A DNA stretch of 64,000 nucleotides from Methanomassiliicoccales archaeon (GCA_004377185.1 SOIM01000033.1:19168-83167); one strand, 5' to 3'. Numbered from the stretch's first letter, positions 1-8,765 are shown. Numbers and translations: made by a program. The notes: a model not told the origin generated them from the letters alone.

Positions 1-1277
1 TTCAGCGCGTCCCTGGCCTCCTCGATCTTGCCCATGATCTCGAACGTTTCGGCCTTCGCGAACCAGGAATGGTCGTAGTTGGGATTGAGCTCGAGGGATT
101 CGTTTATGAGCTCCAGGCCTTCCTCCGGCCGGCCCAGATTGGCCAGTGCATGCCCCTTCGCGTAAAGTGCGTAGTCGAAATCGGGCTTGATCTCCAAGGA
201 ACGGTCGTGGAACTGTATCGATTCCTCGTGCCTCCCCATCTTGTCCAGCGCATTCCCGATATTGTTCCAGGCTATCTCGTAGTCGGGGTTGACCTCTATC
301 GCTTCGAAGAAGTAGGGCAAGGATTCCTCGTACCTCCCCAAGTTGTAAAGGGCATTGCCGAGGTTGTTCCAAAGAACCTCGTCCTCGTTGTCGATCTCCA
401 GGGCCCTCTCGTAGCACCCGATCGCTTCCTCCAGCCTGTCCATCCCGTGGAAGGTGTATCCTTTGTTGTACCATCCGTGTTTGTAACCAGGATTGATCTC
501 CAATGCCTTGTCATAGCATGATAACGCTTCATCGTATATCCCCAGCATGAAATAGGTAAACCCCTTGTTGTTCCAGGCCTCCTCGTTCTCGGGATCCACG
601 TCTATGGCCTTGTCATAGCTGTCGATCGCCTGCTCATAGCTCTCCATGGCGTAAAGGGCGTTCCCCATCCCGTTCCAGGCGTCCAGGAAGTTGGGTCGTA
701 TCTTGGTTGCCCTCCTGTACGCCTCGGTCGCCTCCAGGAACCTGCCTATCTCTTCCAGGAGGATTCCTTTGCGATACCAGGCTATGTGGTCATCCGGGTA
801 TTTCTTGAGTATGTCCTCATAAGTATCCAAGGCCTTCCTGGCCTTGCCCAGCTGAGCCAGTGCCAGACCCTTGTCGTACTCCGCCATTCGGTATCCCGGG
901 TTGAGGTGCAGAGCCTTGTCGTAGCACCTGATCGCTTTGGTGTACTCATGGAGGTATGAGAACGCGTTCCCCATGTTGTACCACGCGACCTCGTAATTGG
1001 GGTCCAGCTTTATCGCTGCCCTGTAGTTGTCCAAGGCTTTCTCATGGTGGCCGAGGGAATCGTAAGCAACGCCCATGTTGTTATGGACCAGTTTGTCGTC
1101 CTCAAGACCCAGCTTTATGGAGGCCTGATACTGGACGACGGCCTCCTCGTATCTCCCCTCATCGCAGAGGATGTTGCCTTTGAGGAACTCCTCTTCCCCC
1201 TTGGCCAGATCTTCGCTTTCCCCTTCCTTGGAGTTGACCGTCTCGACAAGGACGTTCAGCAATTGGACGAAGCCCAT
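1..1277 (-). CDS. TPR-repeat protein, 3' end outside the window
   Basis: Reverse-strand reading is open from the start codon to base 1, so the C-terminus is missing. It consists almost entirely of 34-residue tetratricopeptide repeats, seen as units such as AWYNMGNAF, KAIRCYDKALHLNPGY and AWNNKGFTYF repeated about eleven times, after a short acidic N-terminus (NSKEGESEDLAKGEEEF). TPR superhelices bind other proteins; no enzyme domain, signal peptide or membrane segment is visible, so a cytoplasmic scaffold role is inferred. ATGs lie at 1289 and 1277. A TATA-like AATTTAAGTT at 1310-1301 puts transcription start near 1279, so I favour a leaderless start at 1277. It is divergent from egsA. Confidence 0.85.
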   Translation of the reverse strand, partial: MGFVQLLNVLVETVNSKEGESEDLAKGEEEFLKGNILCDEGRYEEAVVQYQASIKLGLEDDKLVHNNMGVAYDSLGHHEKALDNYRAAIKLDPNYEVAWYNMGNAFSYLHEYTKAIRCYDKALHLNPGYRMAEYDKGLALAQLGKARKALDTYEDILKKYPDDHIAWYRKGILLEEIGRFLEATEAYRRATKIRPNFLDAWNGMGNALYAMESYEQAIDSYDKAIDVDPENEEAWNNKGFTYFMLGIYDEALSCYDKALEINPGYKHGWYNKGYTFHGMDRLEEAIGCYERALEIDNEDEVLWNNLGNALYNLGRYEESLPYFFEAIEVNPDYEIAWNNIGNALDKMGRHEESIQFHDRSLEIKPDFDYALYAKGHALANLGRPEEGLELINESLELNPNYDHSWFAKAETFEIMGKIEEARDAL

Positions 1278-1289
1278 CGCCTTCACCAT

Positions 1290-1412
1290 TAGGACGCCTA
1301 AACTTAAATTTTGCCTCAATAGAATCAATCCAACGAGCTGCCAGGGTTGTTTAGCTAGCTACCGAAAGGAATACAATATTTATATAATCGAAGAATCATT
1401 GAGAGCTTCTAG
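1290..1412. promoter_or_regulatory. Divergent promoters, TPR gene and egsA
   Basis: For egsA, TTTATATAAT at 1379-1388 is a strong archaeal TATA box whose expected start site falls at about 1409, just before the ATG at 1413, giving a nearly leaderless mRNA. For the TPR gene the reverse-strand AATTTAAGTT at 1310-1301 is the best candidate. Nothing else is recognised in this gap. Confidence 0.6.
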
Positions 1413-2495
1413 ATGGGGAAGGAAATGGAAGTCCGTGAGAACTTTTCAAAGACGAAGACTATGGAGCTTCCCAGGAACGTCGTCATTGGCCATGACGCGC
1501 TGTTGGAGGTCGAGAAGGTCTGCGACAACCTGAAGTTGGGCAAGACCGCGTTGCTGGTTGTGGACGAGACCACGAAGAAGGTCGCCGGTGACGCTGTCGC
1601 GAGTCTGCTTTCGGACGCTGGCTACACCGTGGAGGACTTCATAATCAAAGAGGCGGACAAGGAGACCATAGAAGAGGTCAAGACCGTCAGTGTGGAGAAT
1701 GGGACTTCCTTCCTGCTGGGTGTAGGCGGTGGGAGACCCATAGACGTGGCGAAATGCGCCTCAACGAATGCCGGGCTACCCTTCCTCAGTGTTCCCACAG
1801 CGGCCTCTCACGACGGGATCGTCTCCTCCAGGGCGTCCATAAAGAGCGATAATGGGCGGGAATCCATCGTGGCCCAATCACCTATGGCGGTCATAATGGA
1901 CACTTACGTCATTTCCCAGAGCCCCCACAAGCTGCTTGCAGCAGGGTGCGGGGACATCATCTCCAATTCAACAGCCGTAAAGGATTGGTTACTGGCTAGG
2001 AATCTGAAGAACGAATACTACAGCAGCTATGCTGCTTCCCTCGCCGAGATGACGGCACATCTGCTCCTCGAGAGAGCGGACTCCATCAAGCCCAAGCTTG
2101 AAGAAAGTGCCTGGTTCGTGGCGAAGGCCCTTGTCTCTTCAGGGGTGGCGATGAGCATTGCGGGAACCTCCCGGCCCGCCAGCGGATCGGAGCACTTGTT
2201 CTCTCACGCCCTTGACAACATATCGAAGCCTCCGGCGCTCCACGGAGAGCAGTGTGGCGTGGGTACGATAATGATGATGTATCTTCATGGGGGAGATTGG
2301 GGGAGGATCAGGAATGGTCTCCTCGCTGTTGGCGCGCCAACCTCCGCTCGGGGAATGGACCTACCCGAAGATGACATAATCGAGGCCCTGGTCACCGCCC
2401 ACAAGGTGAATAAGGACAGATACACCATCCTGGGTGATGAAGGGCTTACGAGGGACGCGGCAGAGAACCTTGCGCGAACAACCAGAGTAATCTGA
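1413..2495 (+). CDS. egsA: sn-glycerol-1-phosphate dehydrogenase [NAD(P)+]
   Basis: Reduces dihydroxyacetone phosphate to sn-glycerol 1-phosphate, the backbone of archaeal membrane lipids; a cytoplasmic Zn enzyme. The 360 residues match the family length. Visible motifs are the nucleotide-binding GVGGGRPIDVAK (103-114), PTAASHDGIVSS (128-139), AAGCGDIISN (176-185) with the expected zinc Asp at 181, GSEHLFSHALD (258-268) and LHGEQCGVG (276-284) supplying the zinc histidines. These separate it from bacterial glycerol dehydrogenases and 3-dehydroquinate synthases of the same superfamily. The UPF0179 gene follows after 11 bp, so the two are probably co-transcribed. This gene is the clearest sign that the DNA is archaeal. 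Confidence 0.96.
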   Translation: MGKEMEVRENFSKTKTMELPRNVVIGHDALLEVEKVCDNLKLGKTALLVVDETTKKVAGDAVASLLSDAGYTVEDFIIKEADKETIEEVKTVSVENGTSFLLGVGGGRPIDVAKCASTNAGLPFLSVPTAASHDGIVSSRASIKSDNGRESIVAQSPMAVIMDTYVISQSPHKLLAAGCGDIISNSTAVKDWLLARNLKNEYYSSYAASLAEMTAHLLLERADSIKPKLEESAWFVAKALVSSGVAMSIAGTSRPASGSEHLFSHALDNISKPPALHGEQCGVGTIMMMYLHGGDWGRIRNGLLAVGAPTSARGMDLPEDDIIEALVTAHKVNKDRYTILGDEGLTRDAAENLARTTRVI

Positions 2496-2506
2496 GGAGA
2501 GCTTTC

Positions 2507-2929
2507 ATGCTGGTCACATTAGTTGGCGAGAAGCAGGTCAAGGAAGGGAACGAATTCATCTACTTAGGCCCTCTCACGGAGTGCAAGGAGTGCAAGCTCA
2601 AGGCCGTTTGTTTCAATCTGGATGCAGGGAGAAGGTACAGGATCAAGAACTTGCGTGGGGTCCATCACGACTGCAAAATCCATGAAGAGGGCGTCCAGGT
2701 GGTCGAGGTGGAGTCAGTGCCCCTGACGATAGCCCTGAACGGGAAATCCGCGATCGAGGGTTCCACCGTCACATACGAACTGCCGAAGTGTGAAGAGGTT
2801 TCCTGCGAGAGGTATCGGTTGTGCCACCCAATGGCCTTGACGAAGGGGGGAAAGGCCAAGGTGTTGAAAGTGGGCAAGGACCTGGAATGTTCAAAAGGTT
2901 ATGAGCTCAAGGAAGTCACGATAGAGTAG
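2507..2929 (+). CDS. UPF0179 family cysteine-rich protein
   Basis: A 140-residue protein matching the archaeal UPF0179 family: it opens with LVGEKQVKEGNEFIYLGP, then CKECKLKAVCFNLDAGRRYR and a second Cys-rich half around KCEEVSCERYRLC and ECSKGY. About nine cysteines in CxxC-like spacing suggest zinc or Fe-S binding; this is inference, as the family has no established function. No signal peptide or membrane segment. It follows egsA by 11 bp in the same direction and converges on moeA, leaving only a few bases between the two stop codons. Confidence 0.85.
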   Translation: MLVTLVGEKQVKEGNEFIYLGPLTECKECKLKAVCFNLDAGRRYRIKNLRGVHHDCKIHEEGVQVVEVESVPLTIALNGKSAIEGSTVTYELPKCEEVSCERYRLCHPMALTKGGKAKVLKVGKDLECSKGYELKEVTIE

Positions 2930-2933
2930 GAAG

Positions 2934-4139
2934 CTAGAAGAACCTGACTTCTACGATCTCCTCTTTTTCGAGAAAGTCCACGTTCGATGGAATCTCGATG
3001 TATCCCTCCGCGTCCCCCAGACTTGTGATCGCTCCGGATTCCTTGAAGACCGGGACCGCCAGGCCGTTCTCTATCTTCACGGTGAGGAACTGGTGTCTGC
3101 CCAAGGTGGAGACCACTCTCTTCGAAAGCGGGAACCTGGCTACGTCGATCCTGCTCTCGGGGAGGGATGCCATCTTTCTGAATGCCGGGGCCATGAGCAC
3201 GTTCCCGATGGTAAGACAGGCTGCCGGATATCCGGGAAGTCCGAACACGAGTTTCCCATCCACCTTCCCGCACAAGGTCGGCTTGCCGGGTTTTATCTGA
3301 ACGCCGTGGAAGAGGACCTGGCCCTTCTCCCTCACGACGTCCACAAGAACGTCCCGTTCGCCTACCGAGCTCCCCCCTGAGAACACGATGCAATCACTGC
3401 TCCTGGCCTTTTCAAGTGCGCTTCCGATCGCCTGGATCGTGTCTTCGACCACGGGATATCGTGCCGCCTCACATCCATTCTTCCTGGCCACGGACTGGAT
3501 CGTGTAGGAGTTCACATCATATACCTGGGAAGGTGAGGGCGATTTCCCGAGCTCGCATACCTCGTTCCCGGTGGGAAAGATCGCCACATCCGGTCTGCGG
3601 AAGACTGGGACCTTCTCGATCCCCAGGGCTGCGATGACGCCTATCTTCCCTTGGTGAATCAACTCTCCCTTCCTCAGACAAATGGCACCCTTTTCGATGT
3701 CCGAACCTGCTGGCGAGACGTTCTGTTGAGGGTGGACCGGGTCGAAGACCTTAACCGCGTTTCCTTCCACTTCCGTTCTCTCCACGATTACGACCGCGTC
3801 CGCTCCGTCCGGAAGAGGTGCCCCGGTGGCTATCTCCACCGCCTGACCTTTCTCGACTCCGACCTGGGACTGCTCTCCGGCCCTTACCTTTCCCACGATC
3901 TCCAAGGATCTGGGGGAGAATTGCCCGGCCCCGTACGTGTCCTCTGCCTTGACCGCGAACCCGTCCATGGCGGACCTGTCGAACGGTGGTACGTTCAGAT
4001 CCGCGTTGATGTCGTCTGCTAGGACCCTTTGGACCGCCTCCTCGATCGCGACCGTTTCCGTCTCAGAAATCGATTTGACATTATCCAGCATGATCTTCTT
4101 CGCCTCCTCAAGGGAAACCAGTGAAGAGAACGGACGCAT
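2934..4139 (-). CDS. moeA: Molybdopterin molybdenumtransferase MoeA
   Basis: Inserts molybdate (or tungstate) into adenylated molybdopterin, the last step of Mo/W cofactor synthesis. Domain order is typical: N-terminal MoeA domain with NVPPFDRSAMDGFAV (about 50-64), the MPT-binding fold with IFPTGNEVCELG and VFSGGSSVGERD, KPGKPTLCGKVDGKLVFGLPGYP, then the C-terminal beta-barrel ending IPSNVDFLEKEEIVEVRFF. Length of 401 aa is normal for single-domain MoeA without a periplasmic-binding fusion. Start chosen at the ATG at 4139, which shares its A with the moaB stop (TGATG), so translation is probably coupled; a GTG one codon upstream is the alternative. Last gene of the moaA-moaDE-moaC-moaB-moeA operon. 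Confidence 0.96.
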   Translation of the reverse strand: MRPFSSLVSLEEAKKIMLDNVKSISETETVAIEEAVQRVLADDINADLNVPPFDRSAMDGFAVKAEDTYGAGQFSPRSLEIVGKVRAGEQSQVGVEKGQAVEIATGAPLPDGADAVVIVERTEVEGNAVKVFDPVHPQQNVSPAGSDIEKGAICLRKGELIHQGKIGVIAALGIEKVPVFRRPDVAIFPTGNEVCELGKSPSPSQVYDVNSYTIQSVARKNGCEAARYPVVEDTIQAIGSALEKARSSDCIVFSGGSSVGERDVLVDVVREKGQVLFHGVQIKPGKPTLCGKVDGKLVFGLPGYPAACLTIGNVLMAPAFRKMASLPESRIDVARFPLSKRVVSTLGRHQFLTVKIENGLAVPVFKESGAITSLGDAEGYIEIPSNVDFLEKEEIVEVRFF

Positions 4140-4636
4140 CACTTTCTCACCTGCGACAGCACATGACCCATCTCCGGGAGGACCAGTTCCTCCATGGCCA
4201 CTTTGACCGCGTTGGGGGATCCGGGAAGACAGAAAACAAGGTTATCTTCCACGACACCAGCTATGGCCCTGCTCAACATGGCAGAAGATCCTATCTCCTT
4301 GTAGGACAGCGTCCTAAATATCTCCCCAAAACCCTCGAGTATCCTGCTCATCAATGGCACCAGAGCTTCTACCGTCACGTCCCTTGGGCTGATTCCCGTT
4401 CCACCGTTGCAGATGACCACATCGGAAATCTCCAGAGATTCGAGAACGGCCTCCCTTATCTGGCTGGCCTCATCCTTCACAATCCTGTACATTGAGATAC
4501 TGTGACCTTCGTTTCTGAGCGCCTCCTGTATTATCCTTCCAGAATCGTCAGTCTCCTCGGTACGGGTATCGCTAACAGTCACGACCGCACATTTCAGGTC
4601 TCTCAAGGCTTCCTTCTTGTGCTCCAAATGGGTCAT
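4139..4636 (-). CDS. moaB: Molybdopterin adenylyltransferase-type protein MoaB
   Basis: MoaB/Mog family; activates molybdopterin by adenylylation before MoeA adds metal. Of 165 residues the MPT-binding fold shows AVVTVSDTRTEETDDSG, ICNGGTGISPRDVTVEAL and FCLPGSPNAVKVAMEEL, all family hallmarks. Archaea use MoaB where E. coli uses MogA, so with moeA next door the last two steps are covered. ATGA overlap with moaC upstream (4633-4636) and TGATG overlap with moeA downstream indicate a tightly coupled operon. Confidence 0.95.
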   Translation of the reverse strand: MTHLEHKKEALRDLKCAVVTVSDTRTEETDDSGRIIQEALRNEGHSISMYRIVKDEASQIREAVLESLEISDVVICNGGTGISPRDVTVEALVPLMSRILEGFGEIFRTLSYKEIGSSAMLSRAIAGVVEDNLVFCLPGSPNAVKVAMEELVLPEMGHVLSQVRK

Positions 4637-5061
4637 TCGCCCTTCTCCTTTGTTACGACCCTCATGTTCGTAATGGCGGTGTGCGGGTACTGTCCTCTCT
4701 CGTCCTTCTCAAGATACTTCACCATGTCCCAAATCGTCAAAAGGGCAATGGACGCGCCCACCAACGCTTCCATCTCCACCCCCGTCTTATAGTCGGCCCG
4801 AACCTCGCAACGACATACGATTCTGTCCTCCTTCACGTCGAGATCCACGCTTGCATGAGTAACTGGGATTGGGTGACAAAGAGGAATCAGATTCGATGTG
4901 TCCTTGACACCTTTGATGCCGGCCAGTTTTGCTGCGGTCAGGACATTCCCTTTCACCACCGTTCCCTCATGGATAGCCTCAATCGTGCCTTTCTTCAGCA
5001 CTATACTTCCCTCGGCCACCGCCTTCCTTGGCACGACCTTCTTCTCGCTCACGTCAATCAT
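4633..5061 (-). CDS. moaC: Cyclic pyranopterin monophosphate synthase MoaC
   Basis: Converts 3',8-cyclo-GTP made by MoaA into cyclic pyranopterin monophosphate. The protein begins MIDVSEKKVVPRKAVAEG and carries the active-site stretches SNLIPLCHPIPVTHASVDL and MEALVGASIALLTIWDMVK followed by KDERGQYP, so catalytic His and Lys residues are present. Longer reading from 5106 is possible, but MIDVSEK is the usual MoaC beginning and an ATG at 5061 gives a short 8-bp overlap with the moaDE stop instead of a 53-bp one. 142 aa, cytoplasmic. Confidence 0.93.
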   Translation of the reverse strand: MIDVSEKKVVPRKAVAEGSIVLKKGTIEAIHEGTVVKGNVLTAAKLAGIKGVKDTSNLIPLCHPIPVTHASVDLDVKEDRIVCRCEVRADYKTGVEMEALVGASIALLTIWDMVKYLEKDERGQYPHTAITNMRVVTKEKGE

Positions 5062-5680
5062 CTTGACCAATCCAACCACCCTCGTCCTTCTTCCATATAG
5101 GGACAATCTTCTTCAGTTCGTCCACCCCCCATCTGCACGCCTCGAAGGCGTCCTTTCTGTGCGGAGCGCTGACCCCGATGACCACGATGTTCTCCCCTAT
5201 TGCCAGTGTGCCCGTCCTGTGGATCATCTCCATCTTCTCAATCCTGAACAACCCTTTCGCCTTCTGGGCCAATTCATCCATCTTCTCTTCGACCATTTCC
5301 GGGTAGCTCTCGATGCTGAGCTCTTGAACCCCTGGGTCCTTCCTGACGACTCCTACGAAGAAAACGACGGCTCCGGTCCCCTCGGTCTTCAGAGAGGCCA
5401 ACAACTCCTCGATATGAATATCATCACCTGCTCCAGACCCTCCGCTGACAGGAGGCAACAGTGCAACCTCATCGCCCTCCTTCAGGGTTAGGTCCGCGTC
5501 CGCGTACTTCTTGTTCACGGAACACACAATTGATTCCGCCCAGTTCTTCAACTTCGGGTATTTGTCGTAAATGAGAGAGAGCAGTTCACCCAAACTGGCC
5601 CCATCATTGAGCTCCAGCTCGATCTGCCCCTCTCCCGCTGCCTCCCGGTAGCTTGCAAAGAACTTCACGGATACCTTCAT
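5054..5680 (-). CDS. MoaD-MoaE fusion, molybdopterin synthase
   Basis: Both subunits of molybdopterin synthase are in one 208-aa chain. Residues 1-81 are a MoaD ubiquitin-like domain (KVSVKFFASYREAAG ... EVALLPPVSGG). Residues about 86-208 are MoaE, with VVFFVGVVRKDPGV, HRTGTLAIGE and SAPHRKDAFEACRWGVDELK then PIWKKDEGGW, holding the conserved Lys region. In separate MoaD the Gly-Gly (here G80-G81) is the C-terminus and carries the thiocarboxylate; here it is followed by SGAGDD. Fused forms are known in other organisms (mycobacterial MoaX) and are cut after Gly-Gly, so processing is expected here by analogy. One base separates it from moaA. Confidence 0.93.
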   Translation of the reverse strand: MKVSVKFFASYREAAGEGQIELELNDGASLGELLSLIYDKYPKLKNWAESIVCSVNKKYADADLTLKEGDEVALLPPVSGGSGAGDDIHIEELLASLKTEGTGAVVFFVGVVRKDPGVQELSIESYPEMVEEKMDELAQKAKGLFRIEKMEMIHRTGTLAIGENIVVIGVSAPHRKDAFEACRWGVDELKKIVPIWKKDEGGWIGQDD

Positions 5681-5681
5681 G

Positions 5682-6602
5682 TCAATCCCAGTATGGTCTT
5701 CTGTGAGAAATTGCTTTGGCGAACAGCTCCTTCAAGGTCTCTTCGTCCTCCCCCGCCCTGAGAAGGTGCAGGGTATCGACCTCCCCCGAATTTGTCAGCA
5801 GGCAGGGCTTTATCCTTCCGTCGCTGGTCACCCTGATCCGCCTGCAGTTTGCACAGAAATCCTTGTTGCCCATGGACCGGACCACCTCTACAACCGCCGT
5901 GCTGCCGTTCACCCTGAAGGAGTATCTCATCCTGTTGTGTATCTCGTTCACCCCGGTCCCTGACGCCCAGGATGCCAGCGCTCCCTCGAAACCTGATAGA
6001 TCATAGTGATAGGTCTGATAGAAGGGGGAACCGATATCCTCTTTCCTCGAGGTGAGCTCTATCAACTGAAGGGTCGCGCTCTTTTCTGCGGAGAACACAA
6101 CGAGGTCCTCCAGCTCCCCGTCGTTCAACCCTTTCAACACAACCGTGTTGAATTTGCTGGATTGGAATCCGGCTTCGCTGGCTGCATCCATCCCTTTCAA
6201 CACCTTGGGAAGATCGTTCCGACCGGTTATCTTCTCATAGACCAGTTCGTCCAGGGCGTCCAAACTGATGTTGAGCCTTGCCAGACCCGCTTCTCGTAGA
6301 GGCAGGGCCAAATCCGCGAGCATGACGCCGTTCGTAGTGAGCGAGACCTCGTTGAGGTGTTCGGAGCACACTGCCACGATCTGCACAATGTCCTCCTTGA
6401 GCAGGGGTTCGCCGCCAGTGATCTTGACCTTCTTCACACCGATGGAGGCTGCGGCCCTGATCACCTTCTCGATCTCGCCCGCGCTCATTTCCTTCCGTGA
6501 TGGGACTTGCCCCTCATTGTGGCAATAGATGCAGCTCTGATTGCATCTCTGTGTAACCGCGAGGCGGAGGCTCAGTACCTCCCTGCCATACCGGTCAATC
6601 AT
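5682..6602 (-). CDS. moaA: GTP 3',8-cyclase MoaA (radical SAM)
   Basis: First enzyme of molybdopterin synthesis; radical SAM cyclisation of GTP. N-terminal cluster motif CNQSCIYC (C20, C24, C27), SAM-binding ITGGEPLL, LTTNGVML and NISLDALDE, and the C-terminal second cluster CANCRRIRVTSDGRIKPC (Cx2Cx13C). It ends HRRPYWD rather than in the Gly-Gly tail found in many bacterial MoaA proteins. Start set at the ATG at 6602: reverse-strand TATA CTTTAAGCG at 6633-6625 predicts initiation near 6603, giving a leaderless operon transcript; an ATG at 6614 lies too near the TATA box. Heads the operon through moeA. Confidence 0.95.
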   Translation of the reverse strand: MIDRYGREVLSLRLAVTQRCNQSCIYCHNEGQVPSRKEMSAGEIEKVIRAAASIGVKKVKITGGEPLLKEDIVQIVAVCSEHLNEVSLTTNGVMLADLALPLREAGLARLNISLDALDELVYEKITGRNDLPKVLKGMDAASEAGFQSSKFNTVVLKGLNDGELEDLVVFSAEKSATLQLIELTSRKEDIGSPFYQTYHYDLSGFEGALASWASGTGVNEIHNRMRYSFRVNGSTAVVEVVRSMGNKDFCANCRRIRVTSDGRIKPCLLTNSGEVDTLHLLRAGEDEETLKELFAKAISHRRPYWD

Positions 6603-6714
6603 TGATATGTACATAGAAGCATAACGCTTAAAGTTTGCTGGGTCGAGGGGGGGACCCCTTGATTTCCACTGGAGAACGAAAGGGTTATATCAATTCGAGA
6701 TTGATGGTTGGGAC
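6603..6714. promoter_or_regulatory. Divergent promoters of moaA operon and hflX
   Basis: Leftward TATA CTTTAAGCG (6633-6625) for moaA and rightward TTATAT (6685-6690) for hflX each lie about 26 bp before the chosen start codon, so both transcripts look leaderless. A C-rich run (GGGGGGACCCC) lies near 6650. No clear operator was found. Confidence 0.55.
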
Positions 6715-7968
6715 GTGGACATAGTACTCGTATCTTTCGAAGGGAGGAACGAAGAGATCATGGAGTTGGTAGATTCCATAGGCTTCAGGGTCTTGAAGGA
6801 GTTTCAGCAGAAGAGGAGCAAAGGGGACCCACGCTTCTTCGTAGGCAGAGGGAAGATGGAGGAGGTAAAGGAGTTTGTTAAGGAGAACGAGGTGGATATC
6901 GTTGTCTTTGACGGAGAGCTGAGCGCCTCCCAGCACTATCACCTGGAAAGTGCCATTGGAATAAGGTGCACGGACAGGATCGGAATGATACTAGACCTAT
7001 TCGCCACAAGGGCTCACACAAAGGAGTCCAAGCTACAGGTTGAGTTGGCGAGGATAGAATATGAGCTACCGCTGTTAAGGGAGTGGATATCGAAAAGAAA
7101 GGTGGATGAGAGACCCGGCTTCCTAGCGGGGGGAGAATACAGGGTTGACACCTACTATGAACACGCAAGGAAAAGAAAGAAAAGAATGAATCAGGAATTG
7201 AAGAAGATAGCAAAAGAGAGGGAGCTCAGAAGGGAGTTGAGGAGGGAGAGTGGATTCGTACTGGTCAGCATCGTGGGCTACGCCAATGCCGGGAAGAGTT
7301 CCCTGCTGAATGCGCTCAGTGGAGAGGACATATTGGTTGAGGATAGATTGTTCTCCACCTTGTCGACCACCACCAGAAGATTCCAGGATTCAAAGAAGAA
7401 GATACTCCTGACCGATACTGTGGGATTCATAGAGAACTTGCCAGTGCGACTGATAGAGCCTTTCAGGTCAACATTGGAGGAGGTCTTTCTATCTGATATC
7501 ATCTTGTTGTTGTTGGACGGATCGGATCCCACTGAAGATTTTGAGAGGAAACTGACGGTCGCGTTGAACATACTTCTCCCCGAGACACAGCCGGATAACA
7601 TCATTCCAGTAATCAACAAGATAGATCTGATATCTGCCAAGGAAACGGTTATCAAAGAGGATATTATCCAAGGCTCCGATCTTCACCACGGAGCGAGCTC
7701 TATCTCCATAAAGGAAGATAATGGCCTGCATGATCTGGTGGAAAGAGTGTACCGTCTCTCCCTTCCCCCTCTATCACTGAAAATCAAAGTACCGATGGAG
7801 GATGGAATATCATCCCTTTTATCTTGGTTGCACGAGAACAGTGTGGTGGAGAGCGTATCCTATGGTGAGACGGTCCGCATAACCCTGCGTTGTGACGAAG
7901 CAACAGTGAAGAACATAACCGAGAAGGTTGATCATCTGGGTGGGAATACAGATATAGATGCTATTTGA
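6715..7968 (+). CDS. hflX: GTPase HflX
   Basis: Ribosome-associated GTPase of the HflX family. N-terminal HflX domain (1-about 150, with FVGRGKMEEVKEF and the LQVELARIEYELP helix), a basic coiled helix (150-180, RKRKKRMNQELKK), then the G domain: G1 GYANAGKS (188-195), DTVGF (234-238) as G3, NKID (301-304) as G4. A C-terminal domain follows, total 417 aa, normal for archaeal HflX. The start is GTG at 6715 because no in-frame ATG exists upstream and TATA at 6685-6690 predicts a leaderless message. The end overlaps by 8 bp with the convergent membrane-protein gene. Confidence 0.94.
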   Translation: MDIVLVSFEGRNEEIMELVDSIGFRVLKEFQQKRSKGDPRFFVGRGKMEEVKEFVKENEVDIVVFDGELSASQHYHLESAIGIRCTDRIGMILDLFATRAHTKESKLQVELARIEYELPLLREWISKRKVDERPGFLAGGEYRVDTYYEHARKRKKRMNQELKKIAKERELRRELRRESGFVLVSIVGYANAGKSSLLNALSGEDILVEDRLFSTLSTTTRRFQDSKKKILLTDTVGFIENLPVRLIEPFRSTLEEVFLSDIILLLLDGSDPTEDFERKLTVALNILLPETQPDNIIPVINKIDLISAKETVIKEDIIQGSDLHHGASSISIKEDNGLHDLVERVYRLSLPPLSLKIKVPMEDGISSLLSWLHENSVVESVSYGETVRITLRCDEATVKNITEKVDHLGGNTDIDAI

Positions 7969-8335
7969 CCCTGAGTTCTTTTCTTCTCTCTTCCATCGTG
8001 TCCCGATGTTTCTGTGTCAGGAAATAAGCCAGCTCTTCGATTCTATCTAGGTTTCGTACAAACACGGCCTTGCTGTCCGTGGTGACCAATCTGGTGAATT
8101 CTCGCCTTTTTCTTATACCGTCAAAGAAGTACCATCCACCGCCCATAAGAAGTATGGGACCGACAACGGTCATCCAAACAATCCAACCCCCGATCCCGTC
8201 AAGGATGTTCTTGAGAAAATAGGGTAGGCCGCCTTCAAAAAGGTATTTCATCATGACGAAAACAGTCATGATTATGCCTATCATAAAGATCATCGAACTG
8301 AGCTCTAACGAGTATTCTCTAAGGAATTTTGCCAT
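7961..8335 (-). CDS. Small membrane protein, two TM helices
   Basis: Not recognised. Of 124 residues, two hydrophobic helices (about 14-33, MIFMIGIIMTVFVMMKYLF, and 50-69, GWIVWMTVVGPILLMGGGWY) are followed by a charged C-terminal half (KRRREFTRLVTTDSKAVFVRNLDRIEELAYFLTQKHRDTMEERRKE) that should be a cytoplasmic helix, possibly coiled coil. It converges on hflX with an 8-bp overlap. The reading frame is intact and its composition looks like that of real proteins, so I take it as a gene, but no function can be assigned. Confidence 0.65.
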   Translation of the reverse strand: MAKFLREYSLELSSMIFMIGIIMTVFVMMKYLFEGGLPYFLKNILDGIGGWIVWMTVVGPILLMGGGWYFFDGIRKRREFTRLVTTDSKAVFVRNLDRIEELAYFLTQKHRDTMEERRKELRVK

Positions 8336-8450
8336 CGCAGTCTACCATCAAAACACCAACAGGGTAAAAAGGTTTATCCCTCTCAGGGCACCTTTCTCGG
8401 TGTCCACAGGAAACGGTGGGGTGGGTGTCTTCTTTGAGAGGAGGGCATTC

Positions 8451-8654
8451 CTACTTCTTCACCGACCAGAGTACGTACGGAGGGCGCTCTTCGTTCCGGA
8501 CCGCTTTTCCCTCCGCTTCCAGAATGAGGAGGTACTTTGAAGCCGTGGGAGCGGACAGTTCCGCTCTTTTGGCGATTTCCTTCACCGATTTCTCTAACTT
8601 GCCCAGCGAATTGAAGATCCTCCTCTTCAAATCGGTCTCCTTTTTCTTTCCCAT
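8451..8654 (-). CDS. Small winged-helix DNA-binding protein
   Basis: A 67-residue protein that is essentially one helix-turn-helix: RIFNSLGKLEKSVKEIAKRAELSAPTASKYLLILEAEGKAVR followed by a short wing EERPPYVLWSV. This is the ArsR/MarR-like winged-helix pattern found in many tiny archaeal regulators. An AGGAGG Shine-Dalgarno sequence lies just upstream of the ATG at 8654, and AT-rich TATA candidates (TATTTAAC, ATTAAAGG) lie at 8705-8730. It is divergent from nrdJ, which makes nrdJ or itself a plausible target, though that is inference. Confidence 0.75.
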   Translation of the reverse strand: MGKKKETDLKRRIFNSLGKLEKSVKEIAKRAELSAPTASKYLLILEAEGKAVRNEERPPYVLWSVKK

Positions 8655-8765
8655 GTTCCTCCTCTTCCCCCTAGGGGAATCCAGGATAATCTTCCTGCCT
8701 TTAATAGTTTCCTTTAATACTAATGTTAAATATCTACCTTAACGCAAATCATTTGTCATTGTTCG

